This document shows, in pieces, positions 41,726-49,005 of a stretch of 64,000 bases of DNA (position 1 is its first letter; the number at the start of each line of letters is the position of its first letter). Made by a program: the position numbers and the translations under genes. The stretch comes from DASZIT01 sp052143315 (GTDB lineage Bacteria; Actinomycetota; Acidimicrobiia; Acidimicrobiales; RAAP-2). The stretch is from positions 1-64,000 of the forward strand of contig JBKQTE010000062.1 in NCBI GenBank assembly GCA_052143315.1, in the 5' to 3' direction. A model generated the notes under the pieces. The model was not told the DNA's origin and ran no database searches. It worked only from the letters and a program-made list of their open reading frames with translations.

Positions 41726-42718
41726 TCAGGCCGGCGGCCACGGAGGGGCCAGGCCCCGGACCGCCTCCTCGAGGGTGACGCCGATCGGCAGCACCGCCAT
41801 CACCGGGATGTCGACCCCGTTGGCCACGTAGCGTCCGATATGACGGCGGCACTCGTCGAACGAGCCGTGGACGAGCAGCGAGTCGACCACCTCGTCGGGG
41901 ATCACCTCCAGCGCCCGCTTCCGGTCACCGGCCTGCCAGGCCTCCCACATGGGCTCGAGTGCCGGGCCCCTCCCCAGCCACCGGTGGAACTCGGCGTACA
42001 CGCCGACGTTGAGGTAGGCGGCGATCATCCGGCGTCCGACCGTGCGCACGGTTTCGGCGTCCTCGGACGGACAGACGAAGATCCGGGCGGCCACCGGGAT
42101 GTCGGCGCCGATCTCGGGGACCACCGTGGCCACGTCCTCGGCCGACAGCCAGTTGATGATGGTGCCGTCCGCCTCCCGGCCGGCCAGCCGCAGCATCCCG
42201 GGGCGCAGGGCGGCCAGGAAGATCGGCGGCGGCTGCTCCACCGGGCGGGCCAGCCGGAAGCCACGGACGGTGAAGGTGTCGTACTCGTGGTCGACCTTCT
42301 CACCGGCGAGGGCGGTGCGGAGGAACCGGATGGTGTCGCGCACCCGACGGTACGGCTCCACGAACTCGGCGTTGTTCCAGCGGGTGACGATCACGTCGGA
42401 CGACGTCCCGAGGCCGAAGTGGAACCGCCCGGGGGCGGCCTCGGCCATGGATGCCGCACTCTGGGCCAGCAGGGCCGGACCCCGGGTGTAGGCGGGGATG
42501 ATGGCCACGCCCAATTTGAGCTGGGGCTCCCAGGCGGCCGCCAACGCCAGGGGGGTGAGGCCGTCGGTCCCGTCGGTCTCCGCCGACCAGACGTCGGTAT
42601 AGCCGAGCTCGACCAACTGCCGGTACCAGCTGCGGTGTTCGGCCAGGGTCACCCCGTCGAAGGGCACGGTGATCCCGTAGCGGGACGTCGAGGAGGTGGC
42701 GGTCGTCTGGTCGTTCAT
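41726..42718 (-). CDS. LLM-class flavin/F420-dependent oxidoreductase
   Basis: The 330-residue protein has the luciferase-like barrel with YTDVWSAETDGTDGLTPL, KLGVAIIPAYTRGPALLAQSA and GRFHFGLGTSSDV. A C-terminal part ends HGSFDECRRHIGRYVANGVDIP. It differs clearly from the LLM protein at 40186, so it is not a recent duplicate. The oxidant cofactor is probably F420. ATG 42718 is the start. It converges with purE at a 5-base gap. Confidence 0.9.
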   Translation of the reverse strand: MNDQTTATSSTSRYGITVPFDGVTLAEHRSWYRQLVELGYTDVWSAETDGTDGLTPLALAAAWEPQLKLGVAIIPAYTRGPALLAQSAASMAEAAPGRFHFGLGTSSDVIVTRWNNAEFVEPYRRVRDTIRFLRTALAGEKVDHEYDTFTVRGFRLARPVEQPPPIFLAALRPGMLRLAGREADGTIINWLSAEDVATVVPEIGADIPVAARIFVCPSEDAETVRTVGRRMIAAYLNVGVYAEFHRWLGRGPALEPMWEAWQAGDRKRALEVIPDEVVDSLLVHGSFDECRRHIGRYVANGVDIPVMAVLPIGVTLEEAVRGLAPPWPPA

Positions 42719-42753
42719 GACCCCGTAATACACCCTCGCGACAGAGTGGTCCC

Positions 42754-42990
42754 ATGGGAACGACCGAGTCGACCAGCCGCCGGTCCCGCCAGCTGCAGCT
42801 GCCACTGGCGGAGGCCACCGAGGCTCCGGAGCAGCCGTCTCTGCCCGAACCGACCGTCGAGTGGCGCCTCGACGAGCACACCCGGCAGGTCGGTCGCCGG
42901 GGAATCGCCGCCGCCAGGGCCTTGCTCGCCGAGCACGCGCCGGCCCCCCGGCCGGGATCCGATCCGGACGGGGCCAGGCGCGCCGCCTGA
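42754..42990 (+). CDS. Small conserved-looking hypothetical protein
   Basis: The 78-residue protein has a Ser/Arg/Gln-rich start, a Pro/Glu middle and the segment WRLDEHTRQVGRRGIAAARALLAE, which I recall from short actinobacterial proteins of unknown function. It is basic at the helix and lacks membrane segments. It lies between divergent LLM and ChbG-like genes and starts at ATG 42754. Confidence 0.7.
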   Translation: MGTTESTSRRSRQLQLPLAEATEAPEQPSLPEPTVEWRLDEHTRQVGRRGIAAARALLAEHAPAPRPGSDPDGARRAA

Positions 42991-43016
42991 CGCGGCCAGG
43001 CGCTACGGTCGCGTTC

Positions 43017-43850
43017 ATGCCGACCGTCGCCGAGCGCCTCGACCACCCCGCCGACGCCAAGCTGCTGCTCCTGCACTGTGCGGAGCTCGGCCTCTGTCAC
43101 GCCTCCAACGTCGCCGTCTTCGAGGCGCTGCGCCAGGGCATCGGCACGGCCGCCTCCCTGCTGGTCCCCGCCCCCTGGTCCCGCCAGGCCGCCTCCGGGT
43201 ACCGCGGCGAGGACGTGGGGGTACGGCTGGCCCTCAATGCCGAGCACGATCTCTACCGCTGGGGCCCGATCACCCAGGCCCCCTCGCTGCTCGACGGCGA
43301 CGGTGGCTTCCCGCGGACGGTCACCGACGTGTGGGACCACGCCGACCTCGACGAGGTGCGCCGAGAGTGCCGGGCCCAGGTGGAGCGGGCGGTCCTGTGG
43401 GGATTCGACGTCAGCCACCTCGACACCCACCTCGACACCCTCCTGCTCCGGCCCGAATTCTTCGATATCTACCTCGAGCTGGCCGTCGACTTCGGGCTTC
43501 CCCTCCGCATGCTGGGCGCCGAGGCGGAGCCGAACATCGGGTTCCCCATCCGGCAGCTGACCGCCGACGAGGGGGTGCTGTTCGCCGACCGGTTCGTGTC
43601 GTTGCCGACCAGGCATCCGCGCGAGGCACTGATCGAGCTGCTCCCCACCCTCGAGCCGGGGCTCACCGAGATCTCCCTTCGGCCCGCCGTCGACACGCCG
43701 GAGCTGCGGGCCATCACCACCGACTGGACCGACCGCGTCTCCAACCACATCGTGCTGGTCGACGACAGGGGGCTCGGTTCGATCATCGAGGAGGCCGGTG
43801 TGACCCTCATCGGCTTCCGCCCACTCCGCGACGCCATGCGTCGGGGCTGA
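43017..43850 (+). CDS. ChbG/YdjC-like carbohydrate deacetylase, altered metal site
   Basis: The 277-residue protein has the YdjC/ChbG fold: LLLLHCAELGLCHASN at the start and HLDTHLDTLL for the Asp-x-His part of the metal site. Family members have an Asp-Asp pair at the first motif; here it is Ala22-Glu23, so the site may bind metal through Glu or be altered. Typical activity is deacetylation of chito-oligosaccharides or hopanoid sugars. ATG 43017 is the start. The end SNHIVLVDDRGLGS is also family-like. Confidence 0.85.
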   Translation: MPTVAERLDHPADAKLLLLHCAELGLCHASNVAVFEALRQGIGTAASLLVPAPWSRQAASGYRGEDVGVRLALNAEHDLYRWGPITQAPSLLDGDGGFPRTVTDVWDHADLDEVRRECRAQVERAVLWGFDVSHLDTHLDTLLLRPEFFDIYLELAVDFGLPLRMLGAEAEPNIGFPIRQLTADEGVLFADRFVSLPTRHPREALIELLPTLEPGLTEISLRPAVDTPELRAITTDWTDRVSNHIVLVDDRGLGSIIEEAGVTLIGFRPLRDAMRRG

Positions 43851-43919
43851 TCGCCCGTGCCGGTGGGCCCGACCGTCACCGCCGGGCCCGGGCGGCGACG
43901 GTATCCTGACGGGTCACCG

Positions 43920-44669
43920 ATGGGAGCAGGCGTGGTCGACGAGGACGGGGCGACAGACGGGGCCGGCGCCCCGGCAGCCGGGCCCGCTTCCTTTCGACTC
44001 GACAACCTGCTGCTGCTCAGCAACGACCGGGCCACACCGCTGCACGTCGAAGGGATCACCCTGGTCTTCGACGCCCAGGGCGTGGAGGTGAGCGCGGCCG
44101 GCGACCCACCCCGGGTGCTTCCCTGGTCCTCGCTCTCCACCCACGTGGTGGAGCCGTGGTCCGGCGAGGTCACCCCCGAGTGGTGGGTCGACCCAGAGCT
44201 GAACCGGACCGACGAGGGTCTCGACGACAGTCCAGACGACGGCGAGGTGATCGACCCCGACGCCACCAATCGGGCGTTCCCCCGCACCGAGCCCGGGGCC
44301 CTGATCAGCCTCCGGACACCGTTCGCCACCTACCGGTTCCTGGTGCCGGGCGGGCGCGCCGAGGAGCTGAGCCCCAAGGTGGCGGAGCTGGCCCTCAGCC
44401 ACCAGGGACCGACCGGTGCACCGTCGGTCACCACCGTCCTCACCGGTCCCAACGCCCGCCGGGGCCAGGCGGGCCCCACCGGGGTGACCTGGCGGACCGT
44501 GCAGCCGTTCCTGGTCGTCTTCCTGGTCGTCTTCCTGGTCACCGTGGTGGTCCTGATCCTGCTGCAGAGCGCCGGCACCATCCACCTTCCGTTCCTCGGA
44601 GGGGCGAATCCCGGGGCGGTGGGGCCGGCGGGGGCAGTGGGGCCGGCGGGGGCAGTGGGAGGCGGATGA
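43920..44669 (+). CDS. Tail-anchored membrane protein of unknown function
   Basis: The 249-residue protein has a soluble beta-rich domain (about 20-175: RLDNLLLLSNDRATPLHVEG and LPWSSLSTHVVEPW, possibly PH-like), one membrane segment (about 202-225: FLVVFLVVFLVTVVVLILL) and a Gly/Ala/Pro tail from an 18-base repeat. No signal peptide is seen, so the domain is probably cytoplasmic. ATG 43920 or GTG 43932 (with GGGAG five bases before) may be the start. Function unknown. Confidence 0.72.
   Translation: MGAGVVDEDGATDGAGAPAAGPASFRLDNLLLLSNDRATPLHVEGITLVFDAQGVEVSAAGDPPRVLPWSSLSTHVVEPWSGEVTPEWWVDPELNRTDEGLDDSPDDGEVIDPDATNRAFPRTEPGALISLRTPFATYRFLVPGGRAEELSPKVAELALSHQGPTGAPSVTTVLTGPNARRGQAGPTGVTWRTVQPFLVVFLVVFLVTVVVLILLQSAGTIHLPFLGGANPGAVGPAGAVGPAGAVGGG
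44622..44657 (+). repeat. 18-bp tandem repeat coding for GPAGAV
   Basis: Two copies of an 18-base GC-rich unit (GGGCCGGCGGGGGCAGTG) lie near the end of the gene at 43920-44669 and encode Gly-Pro-Ala-Gly-Ala-Val, with a partial copy before them. The unit keeps frame. Confidence 0.75.
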
Positions 44670-44716
44670 CCGGTGGCGGGTCCGGAGGCTCCTGGCGCTG
44701 AGGCGCTAAAGCGCCG

Positions 44717-45103
44717 TCAGAACTCGGTCAACTCGGCGATGCGCCGGCGGAGGTCGAGGTACTCCGGGGTGTTGGTCACCGGCAGGAGCTCCATCATCAG
44801 GGCCATGGAGCCGGCCACCTTCATCTTCCCCTGCATGAAGGCCACATTGGGGTCGAGCGCCCCGGTCTGGATGGCCACCGCGTCCGCCCACCCGGCGGTC
44901 AACGTCACGTCGGGATCGTCGATGCGGCCGAGGGCGCTCTCCTTCAGCCGCCCGTCCTCCAGCACCCAGAAGTAGTGGACGTCGCCCTCCGGACCCCCGG
45001 TCACGTCATACTGCATGCGGGCCGACAGTCCGGGACGCACCGGCTGGTCCGCCGCCAGCGCCCGGGTCTGGTCGAACCACTCCTCGGATAGCCATCTACT
45101 CAC
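44717..45103 (-). CDS. SCP2 sterol-carrier-like protein
   Basis: The 128-residue protein has the SCP2 fold: GLSARMQYDVTGG, VHYFWVLEDGRL, DDPDVTLTAGWADAVAIQTG and AFMQGKMKVAGSMALMMEL. Such proteins bind lipids or serve as lipid-transfer or substrate-binding modules. In an organism with steroid-type P450s this is of interest, but no direct link is shown. The start is GTG 45103. It is a single gene. Confidence 0.9.
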   Translation of the reverse strand: MSRWLSEEWFDQTRALAADQPVRPGLSARMQYDVTGGPEGDVHYFWVLEDGRLKESALGRIDDPDVTLTAGWADAVAIQTGALDPNVAFMQGKMKVAGSMALMMELLPVTNTPEYLDLRRRIAELTEF

Positions 45104-45182
45104 AGGTGCGCATCCGATCCCTCCGCTGTCGTCGGTCGTACCGGCGGGTACCGGGCTCGATGCTACCGGGGCAGCCCCGACC

Positions 45183-46130
45183 TCACCGGGCTGGCGACGC
45201 CACCGCGTCGGTGACGCCGGCGAACAGGTCGACCTCGGTGTTCCCCATGGCGGCGGCGTCCACCGTGGTCACCACCGGGCGGCCCCCGTCGGTGGTGGCC
45301 ACCCGGGCCAGCCGGTACTCGTCGACCGGCTGGACCCCGTCCATCACCTCGGGCGGCAGCCCGAACCAGAAGGGCGACTCCGGGTCGACCTGGGTGGCGT
45401 GGGCCAGCAGGGCCCGACGCCGGACGTCGCCGAACCCGGAGATGTCGACGGTGGTGGTGACGGGCGACTCGGGGATGCCCTCCCACCGCTTCTGCCACTC
45501 CTCGTCGAACGGCGAGTCGAGGCCCAGCTCGAGGAACTTCTCGTGGATCGCCCGGAACCGGCGGGCGGAGAAGCCCGTGTAGTACAGCTTCTGCGGCTGG
45601 TACGGCTCGCCGGCCTCGGGGAAGCGGTCCGGGTCCCCGGCGGCGGCGAAGGCGACCACCCCGATCTCGTGGACCCGGAGGTGGTCGGGATGGGGATAGC
45701 CCGACTGCTCCTCGTCGTAGACGACCATGACCTGGGGCCGGGTGCGGCGGATCACCGCCACCAGCCGGCCGACCGCCTGGTCCAGGGGCGCCTGGGCGAA
45801 GCTGTCAGGATGGGCGTTGGCCTGGCTGTCGGGCATCCCCGAGTCCCGGTACCCGAGCATGTCCACCTCGTCGTACCCGATGATGGCGGTGGCCTCCGCC
45901 AGCTCCTGTCGGCGGCGGGCGGGGATGTCCGCCTGGACGTCGGGTGTGTCGAGCGCCGGATTGAGGATCTCCCCCTCCTCGCCGCCGGTGCAGCACACCA
46001 GCACGGTGCGGACCCCCGCCTGGTGGTAGCGGGCCACGGTGCCGGCACCTTTGGACGACTCGTCGTCGGGGTGGGCATGGACGGTCAGGAGGCAGAGCGG
46101 GTCGGGCACGCCGATCACGCTACCGGGCAC
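45183..46130 (-). CDS. mca: Mycothiol S-conjugate amidase
   Basis: The 315-residue protein matches Mca: AHPDDESSKGAGTVARY, GGEEGEILNPALDTPDV, the zinc ligand region GYPHPDHLRVH, and ALLAHATQVDP. Mca cleaves mycothiol-S-conjugates so that the mercapturic acid can be exported and glucosaminyl-inositol recycled. It implies that this organism makes mycothiol, though the mshA-D genes are not in the window. The start is GTG 46130; a GTG four codons later is possible. It is divergent from pspA. Confidence 0.95.
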   Translation of the reverse strand: MPGSVIGVPDPLCLLTVHAHPDDESSKGAGTVARYHQAGVRTVLVCCTGGEEGEILNPALDTPDVQADIPARRRQELAEATAIIGYDEVDMLGYRDSGMPDSQANAHPDSFAQAPLDQAVGRLVAVIRRTRPQVMVVYDEEQSGYPHPDHLRVHEIGVVAFAAAGDPDRFPEAGEPYQPQKLYYTGFSARRFRAIHEKFLELGLDSPFDEEWQKRWEGIPESPVTTTVDISGFGDVRRRALLAHATQVDPESPFWFGLPPEVMDGVQPVDEYRLARVATTDGGRPVVTTVDAAAMGNTEVDLFAGVTDAVASPAR

Positions 46131-46177
46131 GAAGCACCTAAGCTCACGTGGCGAAGCGTGAGGGAGGACCTACCACC

Positions 46178-46945
46178 ATGGGTGTGATGAAACGGCTGTC
46201 CGGGATCGTCCAGGCCAAGACGAACAAGCTGCTCGACAAGGCCGAGGACCCACGCGAGTCACTCGACCTCTCCTACCAGAAGCAGCTCGAGAGCCTGCAG
46301 AAGGTCCGCCGCAGCGTGGCCGACGTGACCACCGCCAAGAAGCGGATCGAGCTGCAGGCCGGCCAGCTCCAGGGCCAGGCCGACAAGCTCCAGCAGCAGG
46401 CCAAGGCGGCCCTCGGCCAGGGGAACGAGGACCTGGCCCGCGAGGCCCTGGCCCGCCGGGCGGCGCTGGCCGACCAGCTCAGCGAGCTGCAGACCCAGCA
46501 CGAGCAGGTCACCGCCCAGGAGACGAAGCTGGTCGACACGGCCAAGAAGCTCCAGGCCCAGGTCGACTCCTTCCGCACCAAGAAGGAGACGATGAAGGCG
46601 AGCTATACGGCAGCCGAGGCTCAGACCAAGATCGGCGAGGCCGTCTCTGGCATCTCCGAGTCGATGAGCGACGCCGGCATGTCGATGCAACGGGCCCAGG
46701 ACAAGATCGACTCCATGCAGGCCCGGGCCGGCGCCATGGACGAGCTGCTGGCCTCGGGTGCCCTGACCAACCTCAACGCACCGGTCGACGACATCCAGGC
46801 CCAGCTGGACAAGGTGCAGTCGACCGACGCCGTCGACAACGAGCTGGCCGCCCTCAAGGCCGAGCTCAACGCCCCCGGCCCGGCGGGCGAGCTCCCGTCG
46901 GCACCGGCGGTGTCGGCACCCGCCGCCGAGGAGTCCCCGTCGTGA
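46178..46945 (+). CDS. pspA: Phage-shock protein A (PspA/IM30)
   Basis: The 255-residue protein is almost entirely helical: an amphipathic N-terminus MGVMKRLSGIVQAKTNKLLD that binds stressed membrane, then long coiled coils with many Gln, Ala and Lys, and a C-terminal Ala/Pro-rich tail beyond the usual fold. It assembles into rods or rings that stabilise the cytoplasmic membrane. ATG 46178 has GGGAGG 10 bases upstream. Its stop overlaps the next gene by 4 bases, beginning a four-gene chain (pspA, pspAA, htpX, pspAB). Confidence 0.95.
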   Translation: MGVMKRLSGIVQAKTNKLLDKAEDPRESLDLSYQKQLESLQKVRRSVADVTTAKKRIELQAGQLQGQADKLQQQAKAALGQGNEDLAREALARRAALADQLSELQTQHEQVTAQETKLVDTAKKLQAQVDSFRTKKETMKASYTAAEAQTKIGEAVSGISESMSDAGMSMQRAQDKIDSMQARAGAMDELLASGALTNLNAPVDDIQAQLDKVQSTDAVDNELAALKAELNAPGPAGELPSAPAVSAPAAEESPS

Positions 46946-47223
46946 TCGTCCGGATCCTGGGCGAGGGCCAGTACGAGGTGGCCGACGGGGAGCGCCCGAA
47001 GCTCGACGAGCTCGACGCCGCCCTGGTCAAAGCGGTGGACGCCAGCGACGAGGCGTCCTTCGGCCCGGCCCTGCAGGCGCTGGCCGCTGAGGTGCGCAGG
47101 GTGGGCCTGCCCCTGGCCGACGATGCCTTCACGCCCTCCGAGCTGGTGGTGCCGTTCGCGGATGCCACCCTGGCCGAGACGCAGCTCCTCCTGGCCGACG
47201 CCTCGTCCACCGACGACGGGTGA
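46942..47223 (+). CDS. pspAA: PspA-associated protein PspAA
   Basis: The 93-residue protein matches PspAA, the small alpha/beta protein encoded after pspA in actinobacteria and some archaea: MIVRILGEGQYEV at the start and LDAALVKAVD, then a C-terminal FADATLAETQLLL. It probably binds PspA. GTG 46942 overlaps the pspA stop as GTGA, showing translational coupling. It is followed 10 bases on by htpX. Confidence 0.93.
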   Translation: MIVRILGEGQYEVADGERPKLDELDAALVKAVDASDEASFGPALQALAAEVRRVGLPLADDAFTPSELVVPFADATLAETQLLLADASSTDDG

Positions 47224-47233
47224 CCGGCCGCTC

Positions 47234-48178
47234 GTGAGCACTGCCCGCAACATCCCCTCGGACCGGGGGCTGACCCTCCGGATGTTCTCCACGGGCCTGA
47301 TGCTGGTCGTCCTGTACGGCGCGGTGGTCGGCATCCTGATCGCGGTGGGCATCTCCTACGCTCTGGTGCTGGTCCTCGTCTTCGCCTTTCTGTTCGTCCA
47401 GTACTGGTTCTCCGACAAGATCGCCCTGTTCGGCATGGGCGGCCACGAGGTCACCGCCGAGCAGGAGCCCACGCTCCACGGGGTGATCGACCGGCTGTGC
47501 GCCCTGGCCGACATGAAGAAGCCCCGCGTGGCCATCGCCGACACCGACGTGCCCAACGCCTTCGCCACCGGGCGGAGCCCGAAGACGGCGGTGATCTGCG
47601 CCACCCGGGGCCTGATGCGCCGGCTGGACGAGCCCGAGCTCGAGGCGGTGCTGGCCCACGAGCTGTCCCACGTGGCCCACCGCGACGTGGCGGTGATGAC
47701 CATCGCCAGCTTCCTCGGGATCATCGCCGGCCTGGTCACCCGCATCATGCTGTGGACCGGGATGATGGGCGGATTCGGCGGCGGCAACCGAGGGGGCGGC
47801 AACCGTGGAGGACAGGACCAGGCGGCCATGATCGAGCTGGCCGTGCTGGTGGTGTCGGTGGTGGTCTACGCCATCAGCTTCCTGCTGACCCGGGCGCTGT
47901 CGCGCTACCGGGAGCTGGCCGCCGACCGGTCCGGGGCGTTGCTCACCGGACAGCCGTCGGTGCTGGCCTCGGCCCTGGTGAAGGTGACCGGCGACATGTC
48001 GAGGATCCCGACCCGCGACCTACGGACGGCGGAGGGCTTCAACGCCTTCTTCTTCACCCCGGCCATCAACGGGAAGGGTGGGAACAGCCTCTCCACCATC
48101 TTCTCCACGCACCCCTCGCTCGACCAGCGGCTCGCCCAGCTCGCCCGCCTCGAGGCGGAGCTGGGGCGCCCCGCCTGA
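47234..48178 (+). CDS. htpX: HtpX-like membrane metalloprotease
   Basis: The 314-residue protein is an M48 protease with HELSH at residues 142-146, the third ligand Glu in RELAADRSG, and two N-terminal and two central membrane segments. A Gly/Asn-rich loop (GGGNRGGGNRGG, about 180-195) lies between segments. HtpX degrades misfolded membrane proteins. The GTG at 47234 starts it. Placement between pspAA and pspAB ties membrane protein quality control to the Psp system. Its TGA shares an A with the pspAB ATG. Confidence 0.93.
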   Translation: MSTARNIPSDRGLTLRMFSTGLMLVVLYGAVVGILIAVGISYALVLVLVFAFLFVQYWFSDKIALFGMGGHEVTAEQEPTLHGVIDRLCALADMKKPRVAIADTDVPNAFATGRSPKTAVICATRGLMRRLDEPELEAVLAHELSHVAHRDVAVMTIASFLGIIAGLVTRIMLWTGMMGGFGGGNRGGGNRGGQDQAAMIELAVLVVSVVVYAISFLLTRALSRYRELAADRSGALLTGQPSVLASALVKVTGDMSRIPTRDLRTAEGFNAFFFTPAINGKGGNSLSTIFSTHPSLDQRLAQLARLEAELGRPA

Positions 48179-48798
48179 TGGGCCTGTTGAACACCCTGCT
48201 GGGACGGACCAAGCCGGTCCAGGCCAACCTCGATTCGCTGTTCGGCCTCCCGTCGGCCACCATCACGCTCCAGAGCGCCGCCGGCCTCTCCACCTCCGGC
48301 AGGGCCGGGGTCTGCTACAAGCCGCCGACCGGCCAGAGCTTCACCGACATGCAGGCCGAGGTGATGAGGCTGCTCACCATGGACGGGGGCGGCACGCTGC
48401 GCACCGCCCAGGACGCCTACGGCTACCACTGGGTGGTGGTGGAGAACCCCGACGTCGAGGCGTTGGTCTCCCAGGTCCATCTGGTCAACTCGTCACTGTC
48501 CGACGCCGGGTGGGGGTCGCAGCTGCTCTGCTCGGTCTTCGGGCTGGCCCCCGTCCCCGATGCCGGCCCGGTGTCCGACAGCGGGGCCACCGTCCCGGGG
48601 CCCGGCACCGTGCTCCCCTCGACCTCGTACCTGGTCTACCTGTTCAAGCGGGGGACCTTCTACCCGTTCGTCCCCGACGGCAAGGAGCACCGCGACACCG
48701 GCGAGGAGCTCAAGCTGAAGAGCCTGGTGGCCGACGACCTGGCCGTCGAGCCGGAGCTCGACCGGTGGTTCCCGCTGTGGGACCTGCCGGTGGGCTGA
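48178..48798 (+). CDS. pspAB: PspA-associated protein PspAB
   Basis: The 206-residue protein matches PspAB: GLLNTLLGRTKPVQANLDSLFGLPSA at the start, AGVCYKPPTG, GYHWVVVENPDVEALVSQVHLV and RWFPLWDLPVG at the end. It is soluble and has no known catalytic motif. It is found with PspA and HtpX in actinobacteria, and its role is not settled. The ATG at 48178 overlaps the htpX stop by 1 base (TGATG). It ends the operon. Confidence 0.92.
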   Translation: MGLLNTLLGRTKPVQANLDSLFGLPSATITLQSAAGLSTSGRAGVCYKPPTGQSFTDMQAEVMRLLTMDGGGTLRTAQDAYGYHWVVVENPDVEALVSQVHLVNSSLSDAGWGSQLLCSVFGLAPVPDAGPVSDSGATVPGPGTVLPSTSYLVYLFKRGTFYPFVPDGKEHRDTGEELKLKSLVADDLAVEPELDRWFPLWDLPVG

Positions 48799-49005
48799 GC
48801 CGCCGTTCCATCGCCCGGGCTGCCCGCGTCCGGTCCAGAGAGAGTAATTTGAAAGGGGTCAAGGATTCCGCACCATCCCGGCGGGAAGCTTCCCCTGGGC
48901 GGTCGGAATGTTCAGCATCCCCATTTCCCCCGCAGGACCGCCGTCGTCTTGGCGTTAGTCCCTACGACCTCGAACAGAGGCGAAGATGCTAGTGGTGAGC
49001 AGTTG

